Shown in pieces: positions 11,364-22,984 of a DNA stretch of 64,000 nt; positions within the stretch are counted from its first letter, which is position 1; every line of letters begins with the position of its first letter. The notes below the pieces were generated by a model. The model was not told the origin of the DNA. It ran no database searches and was given only the letters and a program-made list of their open reading frames with translations. The DNA is from Symsagittifera roscoffensis (lineage: Eukaryota > Xenacoelomorpha > Acoela > Convolutidae): contig NC_087064.1 in the NCBI RefSeq assembly GCF_963678635.1, positions 27,070,059 through 27,134,058 on the forward strand. Direction: 5' to 3'. Both the position numbers and the translations under genes were made by a program.

Positions 11364-11860
11364 TTGTTCGGACCTTCGCAAAAAAAGACGGAATATTTGT
11401 GCTGGGGGTGATTTTTTTCTACAGACAAATATCGACTTTTTAACTAGCATTTTTGACTTACATTTTTTGATCATTGATCATTCAAAAGGTATTGCTGTAT
11501 TGAGCTCGAATTTAAAATGATATTTCACCAGTGATCTTTTTTCGTAAATTTATGGGAGTTTAAAGCTTGCCTATTTGCCAGTTTGGGACAAATAACGCTC
11601 AATTTGAGCTATTAACGCGTAAGCGGAGATTTAATCGCTCGTAGAAATCGATTCAAGTTGGTTGAGGCTATTTGTCATGATTGCTACGGAGCAAATATGG
11701 TGCTTAATTTGGCGTGTAGGGTGATGATTTTAAAAAATCTCAGTTTTATTTTCAGTTTTGATTGAAAATTTTATCATTTTCTTAAAGCAAACACTGCTCC
11801 ATAGAACTTAAAAAGCAGTCGGAACATTCAGGTCTTCGCCCTGATGCGAGCAGTCTTATT
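11364..11860 (+). mobile_element. Helentron-like ~0.5 kb element, full-length copy
   Basis: Starts TTGTTCGGACCTTCGC, contains GACGGAATATTTGTGCTGGG and the AACGCGTAAGCGGAGATT block, and ends CAGTCGGAACATTCAGG, a hairpin, then GCGAGCAGTCTTATT. A second isolated 3'-end fragment follows at about 11926-11970. The plus-strand ORF at 11266-11520 overlaps the left junction and is not taken as a gene. Confidence 0.75.
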
Positions 11861-12278
11861 AATCTCATATACGAATGAAGTTTTATCATTTAAAATTTGT
11901 TAGTATTAGCCTAAAAGCAGTTAAAGGGCAGTCAAAACATTCAAGACTTGCCTTGATACGAGCTCTTTTGTAATTTTCGGCTAGGATGTGCAATTTGTGT
12001 TATTTCAGCGTAGCAATTTAAAATTCGCGCTTTGTTTGGTTGTCAGTTTACCGTAATAACTCTTACACTTTTCCTAAATATGAATTTTTGCTGATACATT
12101 TTTGCACGCTTCATGCAGTTTTAATAAAGTTTAGACCTTAGGACTAACTATAACCAAATTTGTCCTTTTTCATACGCAACATTTTAGAAACACTGATTAC
12201 CCTGATGTTCATGTTTTAAGTGTCATAATGCGAGGGGCGGAGGGGGGGGTTGAAAGAGCCACATTAAGTTGTACGTAC

Positions 12279-12402
12279 CTTGCAGAAGAAGAGTCCGAAC
12301 TTCCACTTGGTGTCTGTAGTTATGGCTATGAATGAGAAAGTCATGGTTGTACATGCCACTATGATGTCGCCGGCTGCCAAGTGACAGATGAGAGTGTTCA
12401 CT
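12279..12402 (-). CDS. Rhodopsin-family GPCR, exon with TM2 to start of TM3
   Basis: The exon follows an AG acceptor at 12404-12403 after a T-rich tract and ends at a GT donor (AAG|GTACGT, GT at 12278-12277). It encodes ICHLAAGDIIVACTTM (TM2 with the conserved Asp), then an extracellular loop with TKWKFG and the Cys-Lys that opens TM3 (FFCK). The Trp and the Cys are the hallmark pair of class A GPCRs. The HLAxGD and TM-Trp spacing recalls peptide receptors of the GnRH/AKH/vasopressin group, but this is a guess. TM3-TM7 exons must lie below 12277 or have been lost; none was recognised. The frame is phase 0 at the exit. Confidence 0.75.
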
Positions 12403-13026
12403 CTTAACAAAAGTGGTACAATAAGTTTGATAATTGGGTCTTTTTTTACCAGCGAGCACAATGACTTTAAATTTTTTTTTGGGAAAATACAAACATGTAA
12501 GATCTGTCCGTCAATTCTCGCCACGGTCAAACAAAAGATCTATGCAATTTGGATCACTGGATCCTCAACAATTTTTGTTGTTCTGTCGCCCTTTTTCTAA
12601 TATCAATCGCTTAACGATTTAAGAGATTGCCCATACTTTAGTGCTGCCTTTTTTGTCAATTTTTCTGTGCTTCACGCAACTTTTGAGCAAAACAATAATT
12701 TCAAACCAAAAACGATCTAAATTAGTAGTATTTTTTTTTCGCCAAGGCTTTCTTAGAAAAAAATTTCAATTCTTAGGCCCAAAACAGATGCCAGAGAACA
12801 GTAACAAATTGAGCTCCTTAGGAAAAAACTGGCAACCCCCTCCTTGGTCTTCGCCTTGCTATTGATAAAAAGGCCTTTTCGAGGAGCGCTGCTCGCGCTG
12901 TGGTCTTTCTTTTTCATGGATAAATGGGTCGTTATTGATAAGGCGCACGCAATTTGTAGACTAAAAAAAATTATCTATTGCAATTTATCATATCCAGATA
13001 CAAGGAGCAAATCATCATTCTCGTAC
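12403..13026 (-). other. Intron of the GPCR gene
   Basis: A 624-bp GT-AG interval between the two GPCR exons. The splice keeps the frame (phase 2 at the donor). It is T-rich on the plus strand and shows no other gene; ORFs in it on the plus strand are antisense noise. Confidence 0.65.
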
Positions 13027-13160
13027 CTGGCTGATTTCAGAGTCTGCCATCTGACTTTGATGACGTATAAGAGGGAGGAGTTGAGGACGAGGGTCACGAG
13101 GATGAACATCCCGTCTATGAGAGGGTAGAGCCAGTGCATTTTGAACAAACTAGTTTTCAC
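13027..13160 (-). CDS. Rhodopsin-family GPCR, exon with TM1
   Basis: From ATG at 13160 the minus strand reads 44 codons plus two bases to a GT donor at 13026-13025 (CCAG|GTACG). The residues form a hydrophobic span (about residues 9-35) holding the LVLNSSLLYVI segment, where the Asn stands at the place of the conserved TM1 Asn of class A receptors. The reading joins in phase with the exon at 12402-12279, giving ...QTLKSARVNTLICHLAAGD, a normal first cytoplasmic loop. The true N-terminus could lie further upstream if an earlier exon exists. The intron between the two exons is 624 bp. Base composition is less AT-rich than the flanks, as expected for coding sequence. Confidence 0.7.
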
Positions 13161-16100
13161 TGATTTATTGGTTACAATCAGTTATAACTGGGTCTCTATA
13201 TGCGAAAGTGGAAAAGGAAAATAAATCGTAGTTGACGTGAAAATCACTTTTTGCCTTTTAGGGGCAAAATCAATCTGTCAAGGCTTTTGCTTAAGTCGTA
13301 AATTGACAATTCGTACTAGCGACATGGCAATTTTTTTGAAGTGACGCAATTTTAAACAAATTGAGTTTCACTGTGTCAGTTGACAGTTCCACGGTATCAG
13401 AAATCAGATATTTTTCAGCTTTCGAAATATATTATGAATTGGCTCAGAATATGTGATTGCTTTGTTATGTAAGGGCAGCAATCTATTATACTAAATTTAA
13501 TGATGAAAAAAGTAAGCTATCAGGAATCTTTCAAGAGGAAAGCCTAGAAAGACATTGTTGTCATTGAGAATAATTCATCTGATTCTGATTACGTCATTCA
13601 AAATAATTCAAAAGTTAATGTCAAAATTTAAAACTCTTTTGACCTGATGATTTTGAGTAGGGTCAAAAAAGCTATCTCGGGTTTTAAATAATGAGGGCGG
13701 AAAAAGCTTTTGTGGATTAGTTTTTTTAGAGACTAGCGCACAACACGAAGATTAAGAGATCAATGCTAAATACTGCCCATAAAAGACTTTCTTTTATATA
13801 TAAAAGTATTGTATCTACTAGTTTAGGAAGTCAGAGCATAATAGCTTTTGTATGTATGCCATCAAGAATACAGAAAGACGGAAAGTATGGTATAAATAGA
13901 TAACAAAAACGGGCTGAACAAACCGGTTTTGATACGAAAGTTCAGCAGAAAAATAACCAAGATTGTATCAGAAGTTGACGAGACCTTGATAAATGAAACT
14001 AACGTAATGTGTTTGCTCAAAAAATTGAATTTCTAAATAGAACGGAGATTTTTTCAAATAAAATTTGCGATATTTACCCTCTCGAAGCACTTTTGAATGA
14101 AATTTGTTAAAGGAAGAGACGACAAGAGTATTTGATATCGAGTGATATAAACACTGGCTAAAAATTCGTAAGAGAGTAATTTTCAAATCAGAACAAGAGG
14201 AAGGAGTTTGCAAGCTCTTGGCAGTTGGTAAGATTAATAAAAAATCCCAAAATTAGTGTCAAATCCACTTGTCTGTTTTTCAGCTGTAATGAGTGTTGTA
14301 ATTGTTTTCATAATTTTTGACCTCTAAGTGTAAGTTTCAGATAAATGCCATGATTGATGGTCCTTTGAAAGGCGCTGATGTACCACCCGCTATTCAAGAG
14401 GAGAACGTTTTTTCATCCGTCTCAAGTTGTTTGCTACTTGAAATGATCAACTTGTAGGTGGAATAAAAGTGAAGCTAAATACTAGCTTTTTAAATTTTTA
14501 GCTGGCGCAGTTTTGGTCGTAGAGACATTATCATTTAAAAGGAACAGCTTCAAACAGGGTTTACTCTAAAAATTTGAGCGAATAACAGCGTAAATGCTTT
14601 TTGTTTGGACTGAGAAAAACAAAAAAAAAGAAAAATTTAAGCAAATGGTGACAAGGAAAATATCCAATCAAAAAAGAGCTCTATAGGAAGGAGCCTTCAC
14701 ATTTAAAAAAAATCTATTTGCACTTATGGCCGAGACTTGAAAACTCAATTAAAACTCCCTCTCAGCTGCCGAATTGAACGATCTTACCTCTTTATTTACC
14801 TCGTGAACGGAAAATTGGAAGAAAGAAGAGCAATTTTCCTGATAATCGTTCAATTATCAGCTCTTCTGGCAATAAAAAATGAAAAACCACTTCCATAACC
14901 AAAAGTTCCTGTCATTTTCGATGTAAAAACAGGGAAAATCATAAAAGGTTACTTGAATATTTATTTATGGGACACAATGCCATAGCATGAGCTGAATTAA
15001 AAATTAATTTCGGCTTTATGGCATAGTTGCTAGAAAACACATTTTTTCAAGCTTGTCAAGTTAGTTAAAATTTCTTATTCGCGTCACAAACACCTCCTCT
15101 CTCGGCCCACAATCTGCATAATTAATACATAATTTTACTTAAAAGGCCGTCTGTATATTTTAAGATATTTTGCTCACTTTTTTGATGAACTGAAAGAGCT
15201 TTCTTTGCAAATTGATCGGAGACGACTGAAAACTTTTTTTTTCAGTCTTCCTCTATTTTTCTGCCATCTGTTTTTTGACAGGTTCTGTTATCGCGTTTTT
15301 TTAAAACCAAAAGTAGTTGTATTAACTGAAACCATAGATTAATAGACTAAGCTAGGACTTTACCATTAAAATAGTAAACCATTCGATGACTTTTCAAACT
15401 TCATTGATGTGACATGGAACCGCCAATTATTATCGCAACTTTGGCTTGATCAGCGCTGATTTTTTGCGACTCTTTTAAAGTAAACTGAGGCCATAAATGT
15501 AGCTGTAGCTATCATAATTACACCTTTGATACGAGCAGTCTTTTTTAAAATTTTGGTGGTTAACTCATAGAGTAATTTTGGATAGACTGCACCGGGTACC
15601 GTGCAAACTTCAATAATGCAAAACGTCAGAGACACCAAAAAGTGCTGTAAGCATCTGAAAACAACTTCACTGGGGTAAACATCCATGTTTTCAAAAAAAT
15701 TGATCAAAAATTCAATTTATATCGCTCGCCTAATAAATAGTGAGCCTGCCATCAAAAGGTGTGACTCTGTAAAAAAATTAGCGCCGTTTATCGCTGCGAC
15801 GCGGTGACACGCGCATTGCGCGCCTACCGCCGACTTTAAACCCAGAATGGGCTAAATTTGAATTGGTTCTATTGAAATATGTCTTGGGAATCAAAACTGA
15901 AAACACGACGAAAAATTTTTAAGCCAAATCAAATCTCGTTTCAGTTCTATGTGTATCAAGCCAGAAGCAACTATTAAGTTTTGAATATAGTGCCTTGTAT
16001 CTGAAACTTTTCAAAAAAAAATTAAAACTGTTGTGAAATTCATTATAATTGATTATAATACAATATAATCAATTATAATAGATCATTTTTGAATTTTATA

Positions 16101-17244
16101 GAGACTGATAAAAACAATCTAATATAACTGATTATTATTTTACTAAAAGAAACATAGGGGTCGATTGTTAGATCCCTTTTTTTCAATTAGTAGCTAAAAT
16201 TATAAGTCTCAGTTAAATTATATCACAGATCATAGTCGATTTGGTCCTAGAGTTTAAAATGATATTTATATAAACAGATAAATTAAAAAGGATGGTTATA
16301 TAAGTATAAATGAGTTATAAATGGATGAACAACTGTCTGATATACCAAAATCCGTTTGGGGTTTTTAGGTTAAGCTACATTGATTTACGTCGAAGGAAAA
16401 CATAAGAATCTAACCTCTGTCTGTTTTGGAATGTTATATTTTTCAAAAGTACTTTTTGTTTGAAGAAAAATTTGTGATAAATAAAAAAAAGAAAATAACT
16501 CTGCTCGACTGAGCGAGTGGGGAAAATAATAATTCTGAAGATTCAGATTGATTTATGTCTCAGCTATTTGGCTGAGACAAATCTTTACCTGCAGTGTAGG
16601 ATTCAAACTTTATTTTCCCCCTCTTCTTCATGCTCTTGATGAAATTGACATTTGCAACTTTTTGATTTTTAGCAACAAAATCAATAATTGGAAAAATCAG
16701 GTCAATTTATCAGTGTTGCACCTGCCTTAGTTAATTAAAAGTTCAAAGTCTTATGTTAGGATCGCAAAACGTCTGGGTGCTTTGTCGCGGCGCTGTCTGC
16801 TTTTTAAGCAAGACGGTTAACCAGTTCGCCTAACTAGCGACACACTTGTTTTCAATATCCAGGCTAAAAGCAGCAGAAAAAAGTGAGTCCGATCTTGAAA
16901 GATTCATTCAAATCGTAGAGTTATTTAAAATGTTAGAGAACTAAGTTAAAAAATAAGTTAGTGTAGTATTTGCAAAACTACAACTCACCCCTTTTTAGAT
17001 AGATAGTTGTTTGATACACACATTTACATCGTTATCAAATACAGGATTTAAAAGATCATTTTCATTTGGGTTAGAAATTTAAAGATGAAACGATACTTAA
17101 TATTGAAGTGAGGCCTTTGATTTTTTTCTGTGGAACTTATGCACTTTCTTTCACTTTCTTTTCCTCCTATCGCGATGTATTCACTCAATTTTTTTCTTAA
17201 TTTGATTCTTGGAAAGTCATTTGAACTTAATCGTCCTGATCTTT
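13161..17244. other. Gene-poor stretch with small element fragments
   Basis: No confident gene. A Helentron-like 3'-end fragment (TTTGATACGAGCAGTCTTTT, about 15523-15543) is followed directly by an LTR fragment (15548-15595). A minus-strand ORF across both (15707-15450) is therefore partly repeat, although its first 36 codons lie outside and are hydrophobic. Bases 15780-15832 form an isolated G+C-rich, CpG-rich patch (GCGACGCGGTGACACGCGC). A TTATAATTGAT-type low-complexity tract lies at 16030-16140. Confidence 0.5.
15548..15595 (-). repeat. LTR fragment
   Basis: TGGTTAACTCATAGAGTAATTTTGGATAG and the following bases match 2106-2145 of the copy-1 LTR and 38246-38280 of the other LTR. Only about 48 bp are present, so it is a relic or a short gene-conversion tract. 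Confidence 0.6.
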
Positions 17245-17704
17245 GTGTTATTCGTCATTATCGAAGCATGATCGCAACCATGTTGCTGGGGTCTTGCTTC
17301 TGACAAGCATAAATGCAGTGGAACCTTTATTGTTCCTTCTAGTGCTGACTTCGTCCTTGTCTAGTTTATTTACGAGCTTCCAGTTTGTTACCGGTTTGCA
17401 CTCCGTTGTTAGAGATCATTAAAGTACTAAGTTTTTCTGTGTTTTACAGAAACAAATATTAGAGTAACTGTGTGTCGTACACAAAAAAGTTTTGGTATCT
17501 TTTATAAGGTAAAAAGTTTCGGGGTTGCTATTGTTATGGATAATTTTGTGTCATGCACGAATTCACCACAGTGAAAAATTCTAGACACGTCTTCAAGGCT
17601 TACAGTGCACTTAATCGATACAATTAAACAATCAAATTTTGAAAAAGCAATATGAAACTATAAAAGGAGAATAAGGAAATTAGAAAAGGAGAATCAGTTA
17701 ACTG

Positions 17705-18140
17705 TCATAAGAAACTGTCGCAATTGAACAAGTTTGATCTTTTTTGCTGGGAAATCAACTTGAAATCTATTGTGTTATGCTGATTCAAGAAAGCAGTGAT
17801 AATTTGAGAGTATTGAGAGCTTGCATTTTCAAATGTGATTGCTCCTTCGTTGAAACCGGCAGGCTTTTTATAATAAAGAATCAATTTTGATTGATCTGGG
17901 AAAATACAAATCGTGTTTACACTAGCAAGTACATGGTCGACTTCAATTGGGATGTTGTAATTGAGCACGAAAATGATATCCATTGCTAGGCAGAACTTTG
18001 TCCCGAGCAAAATGTATTTCGAGTACCTCTCGATATACCTGACTTCCATCGGCGATTTTAATTAGCTTTTTAATGGCAACTATAGCAAACATTATGCTTA
18101 TATTTATGTAAAAAAAACTGGAAAGTTGCACTGATGACAA
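17705..18140 (-). CDS. Putative small secreted protein, tandem copy 1
   Basis: Two overlapping minus-strand frames. Frame A starts at ATG 18140 (MSSVQLSSFFYINISIMFAIVAI, a hydrophobic start like a signal peptide or anchor) and runs 65 codons to 17943. Frame B is open from 18049 to a stop at 17705 (114 codons, ending NLFNCDSFL). Frame B probably supplies the mature part if the two are spliced: possible donors are SQ|GTATATC (about 18037) and RE|GTACTC, but the only in-phase acceptor found would give an intron of about 40 bp or less, so the join is unproven. Frame B retains VDHVLASVNTICIFP and FENASSQYSQI blocks without stops in both copies. No known family recognised. Confidence 0.4.
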
Positions 18141-19129
18141 CTAATTGTTTTTAAAGTCTTATATGGACTTTTTGTCTGAGAATATAATATTTTTCTTAAA
18201 AATCTCCAAAGTTAACTAAAACTGGTTTCACTAGGTCTCAGTCAACTCTAACTATATCAAACTAATCAAAGTGAGAAGTGTTTGAGCAAATTCAAAGTTG
18301 AAGTTTCATAAAGAACAACTATATCACAGAAACATTTACATGCTAGATGATGACATGCATGCGCGTTTATGTTCTTTGGCGGAAAAACTATGAAATTTGC
18401 CACATTGTTGATGAGCAAGTACCATTCGCTTCTTGCAGGCTATGTACAGCCACCAACTTTAAATTTTCGTTGGCATAATTTAAATGGTACCATTACTTAG
18501 AAGCTACATATAGCACCAACAAAATTGGCATAATTCTACGGCGGGTTGGGTCAAAAATTTTTGAGTACCCGTTTCCGCAGTTTATCATTGCTTTATTGAT
18601 TGCTAACCAAAAATAATAAACAATCGCTACAGGTTTCGTTGAATGAGTTATGTTCCATAAGTGTTCAAAAAAAATAAAATTTGTTTTATTTTGCAGGTAT
18701 TTATTCTCAACCAAATTGAACTGTTTGGGGAAGTTTTAGATAAGATCACACGCAGAAACGCAGAACAAAGAATAATTTAGGTTCTTTTAAAAAATTAAAA
18801 TCAGTCGCATGGTAATAAAACATGTTATAATTAAAAGATTAGTAAACAAGTTGGGTGGATCACTCTAGCTTTGAAATACTATACAACAGTTTTGAAAAAC
18901 AATTTTTCTGTTTCCTGTTAAGTCATTAATGCATTTTTGACCGTGCTTTTTCTTCCAAGTGTTTCGCCGATTGTTTATTTTGTTATAGTCTTTTTGACTC
19001 TATCCGAAAAGTGATTTCAATTATATTAACTGTAATTACTTTGATATAGTTTTTATATATCATAGAGAAAATCAGTATGATAGAAATTTGATGAAGATTT
19101 AACTTATATCAGTTCTTTGTAGTAATATT
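18141..19129. other. Unassigned part of the 3.86-kb unit
   Basis: No gene recognised. It contains ATGACATGCATGCGCGTTTATG, the most G+C-rich short block of the unit, and a minus-strand ORF of 73 codons (18714-18493) that is disrupted in copy 2 by small changes, so it is not supported as coding. Confidence 0.4.
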
Positions 19130-20320
19130 TTTTAAATTTTTTTTTGCATTAATTTGAGTTTTTCTGACCAATTTTCAATTGAATTTATTATTAACTCTAA
19201 ATTTTATCTACTTTTGTTGGGCTTATGTGGACCAATTTTTGAGTAAACTTTTGATAATTTGAGGTTTTTTCTATTTACCTCTGAACTAAACAAGCTTAAA
19301 ATGCTCTTTTGTGGCCAAATTTGGGTAAATGTTGGGGTAATTTGGAGTTTAGTTGTCTAAATTGTGCTAATTTGGTCCTAAATTGGGCAAAGTTTTGTTA
19401 AAATGGAATCTTATTTATCTTAATTGGTTATGCATTTAATATAAACGGGCTACTTTTGTTGAATTGGGAGTTTATCTGACTTAATGGGACCTAATCTGAC
19501 ACAATTTTGGCAAAATCTTTATTAAAACGGAATTTTGTCTAGCTTAATTGGACTTAATTTGACATAAATTGGACAAAATTCGGTTTAAATGGAAGTTTAT
19601 CTATCTTAATCGGTTATATTATGACTGAAATTGGGCCAACATTTGTTAAAATGGGAAGTTACCTAGCATAAATGGACTTATTTTAAGATAATTTTAAGCA
19701 AAATTTTATTAAAAAGGAAATTTATCTGGCTTACTTGGGCTTAAAATGGCCAAAATTTGGCAAAATTTTGTTAATTTGGAAGTTTAACTATTTTGGATTT
19801 ATTTCGGCCCAAACTGAGCAAAACTGTGTTAAAATGAAAACTAAGCTAGTTTAATTGAATTTATTTTGACATAAATAGGACAATATTCTATTGAGATTGA
19901 AGTTTATTTAGCTTAATTGGACTTTTTCGGACTGAAATTGTCCCAGAATCTGTTAAAATGGGAATTTATCTAGCATAATGGGGTTTAATATGACATATCT
20001 TGTGCTGATTTTGAACAAAATGGGGCAAAATTTGGAAGTCTATCCAGCTTAATTGGACAAAAATTGTGGAAAAAATTGTTGAAATTCAACCTTATTTAGC
20101 TTAATGGGACATATTCTGACTGAAATTGGGCCAAACTCTGTTAAAATGGCAGTGTATATATTTTAGTCGGACTCAAAATTGTTGGGGCAACTTTTGTTCA
20201 TATGTAAGTTTACCTAACCTAACTGAACTTATTTTGACTTACGTTTGACAAGTTTTGTTAACTTTACACTAAACTAGCCTATTTTTAGTGTACTTTCATT
20301 GTAATTTAACATAAGGCTAG
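19130..20320. repeat. 62-63 bp degenerate minisatellite, copy 1
   Basis: A repeating pattern built from AGTTTATCTAGCTTAATTGGAC..., ...GACATAAATTGG... and ...CAAAATTTTGTTAAAATGGA. Marker positions 19470, 19533, 19595, 19658, 19721 and 19782 give a period of 61-63 bp, for about 19 units. Units have diverged from one another far more than this array has from its duplicate at 23.0-24.2 kb. Confidence 0.85.
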
Positions 20321-21554
20321 CATAATTCTATCGAATTTATCTCAAATTTTTGCTCGGCGACAAACATTTGGTCAGAAAAAACACACCTTATAGTTCCTTC
20401 TATAGTGAGTGTAGATGGTTCCTTCCCTATTTTGGGACAAAAAACTTTTCCCCGATGAGATCATTAAGTTTAAAGTTGAGTTAAATTAGATTAAAGAATA
20501 ATCGTCGGAAAAGGGTGAAAATAATATAAAAAACAATTGCACAAGGAAGAATTGAGACTGAATCTCTATTTAGCTCATGTTTGATTGTGTAGATGAAGGG
20601 TGGAAATGATTTATCAATAATTTAGAGTACACTTAGATTTCATACATGACCTCTTACCCCCTTTTTATGAATAAATTGAAAGATTTAGTAAAGTTTTGGA
20701 GCACTTTCGGAATGTCTGATGAAAGAAAAAAACTGTAAGTAGCAAGGTTAACCTATGTTACTAACGCTATTTTAGTTGAAAAGGTCGTTAACTTGTCTGA
20801 CGTATATGTTTTTAAGAGCCGATTTAGTCAGCGAACGTCTCCTTTTTTGGTATATATAGTAGTTATAATAATAAGGAGTCAAAAAGTCAGGAGATAAAAA
20901 TAGCAGAGATCTGTCAAAGACTGATGAGCAAAAGAGAAGATATTGATAACCTTAACTTTATCGAGGACTATCTGGCAATAGGGTGGTCAATTAGATTCCG
21001 AGCTCTAAAGATAGATAACCTCTGTCTCTAGATTTTTGAAGTTGAAAACTGACTAACAGAAACTCACTCTCCTAATATTTGCAATCCTCCTTGTCTTGAT
21101 TTTTGTTGTTTTCGTCATTGTCGAATCTTGATCGCAACCATGTTGCTGGGGTTTTGCTTCTGACAATCATAAAAGCAATGATTTTTTGTTCCTTCTTGTG
21201 CTGACTTCAACCTTTTCTAGTTTATTTAGGAGCTTCGATTTAATTACCGATTTGCACTCCGTTGTTAGAGATCACAAAAGTAATAAATTTTTCTGTTTCT
21301 GACAGAATCAAACAATAGAGTAACTGTGTGTCGTACACAGAAAAGTTTTGGTAATTTTTATAAGGTAAAAAGTTTCGAGGTTGCTATTGTTATGGATATT
21401 TTTGTAACATGCACGAATTCACCACAGTGAAAAATTCTAGACACGTCTTCAAGGCTTACAGTGCACTTAATCGATACAATTAAAAATTTTGAAAAAGCAA
21501 AATGAAACTATAAAAGGAGAATAAGGAAATTAGAAAAGGAGAATCAGTTAACTA

Positions 21555-21990
21555 TCATAAGAAACTGTCGCAATTGAACAACTTTGATCTTTTTTGCTGG
21601 GAAATCAACTTGATATCTATTGTGTTATGCTGATTCAAGAAAGCAAGGATAATTTGAGAGTATTGAGAGCTTGCATTTTCAAATGTGATTGCTCCTTTGT
21701 TGAAACCGGCTTGCTTTTTACAATAAAGAATCAATTTTGATTGATCTGGGAAAATACAAATCGTGTTCACACTAGCAAGTACATGGTCGACTTCAATTAG
21801 GATGTTGTAATTGAGCACGAAAATGATATCCCTTGCTAGGCAGAACTTTGTCCCGAGCAAAATGTATTTCGAGTACCTCTCGATATACCTGACTTCCATC
21901 GGCGATTTTAATTAGCTTTTTAATGGCAACTATAGCAAACATTATGCTTATATTTATGTAAAAAAAACTGGAAAGTTGCACTGATGACAA
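21555..21990 (-). CDS. Putative small secreted protein, tandem copy 2
   Basis: The duplicate of 17705-18140 at +3,850. Frame A (21990-21793) is identical to copy 1 except for one Asn-to-Lys change; frame B (21899-21555) is open over the same 114 codons but has about nine replacements (for example M/R, P/L, Y/C, P/Q, E/K, T/L, F/I, N/K). Only one silent change was seen. The start of the frame, which looks like a signal peptide, is unchanged. See the finding on uneven divergence. Function unknown. Confidence 0.4.
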
Positions 21991-22984
21991 CTAATTGTTT
22001 TTAAAGTCTTATATGGACTTTTTGTCTGAGATTATAATATTTTTCTCCAAAGTTAACTAAAAATCTCCAAAAATAACTAAAACTGGTTTCACTAGTTCTC
22101 AGTCAACTCTAACTATATCAAACTAATCAAAGTGAGAAGTGTTTGAGCAAATTCAAAGTTGAAGTTTTATAAAGAACAACTATATCACAGAAACATTTAC
22201 ATGCTAGATGATGACATGCATGCGCGTTTATGTTCTTTGGCGGAAAAACTATGAAATTTGCCACATTGTTGATGAGCAAGTACCATTCGATTCTTGCAGG
22301 CTATGTACAGCCACCAACTTTAAATTTTCGTTGGCATAATTTAAATGGTACCATTACTTAGAAGCTACATATAGCACCAACAAAATTGGCATAATTCTAC
22401 GGCAGGTTGGGTCAAAATTTTTTGAGTACCCGTTTCCGCAGTTTATCATTGCTTTATTGATTGCCAACCAAAATTAATAAACAAGCGCTACAGGTTTCGT
22501 TGAATGAGTTATGTTCCATAAGTGTTCAAAAAAAATAAAATTTGTTTTATTTTGCAGGTATTTATTCTCAACCAAGTTGAACTGTTTCGGAAAATTTTAG
22601 ATAAGATCACACGCAGAAACGCAGAACAAAGAATAATTTAGGTTCTTTTAAAAAATTAAAATCACTCGCATCTTCATAAAACATGTTATAATTAAAAGAT
22701 TAGTAAACAAGTTGGGTGGATCACTCTAGCTTTGAAATACTATACAACAGTTTTGAAAAATAATTTTTCTGTTTCCTGTTAAATCCTTAATGCGTTTTTT
22801 CTTCCAAGTGTTTTGCTGATTGTTTATTTTGATATAGTCTTTTTGACTCTATCCGAAAAGTGATTTAAATTATATTAACTGTAATTATTTTGATATTGTT
22901 TTTATATATCATAGAGGAATTCAGCATGATAGCATGAATTCAGCATTTTGATGAAGATTTAACTTCTATTAGTTCTTTGTAGTA

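Larger units (their letters stand above)
17245..21129. repeat. 3.86-kb tandem unit, copy 1
   Basis: Bases from about 17245 recur at about 21105 and again at 24966; three anchors of GATCGCAACCATGTTGCTGG at 17270, 21130 and 24991 give a period of 3,860-3,861 bp. The unit holds a small ORF pair (minus strand), an anonymous middle part and a 62-63 bp minisatellite. Copies 1 and 2 differ by only a few per cent and in places much less, so the duplication is recent. Confidence 0.9.

Noticed and set aside
15450-15707. 85-codon minus-strand ORF
   Set aside because: Over half of it is an LTR fragment and a piece of the ~0.5 kb element.
18493-18714. 73-codon minus-strand ORF in the 3.86-kb unit
   Set aside because: The equivalent frame in the second unit is not maintained.
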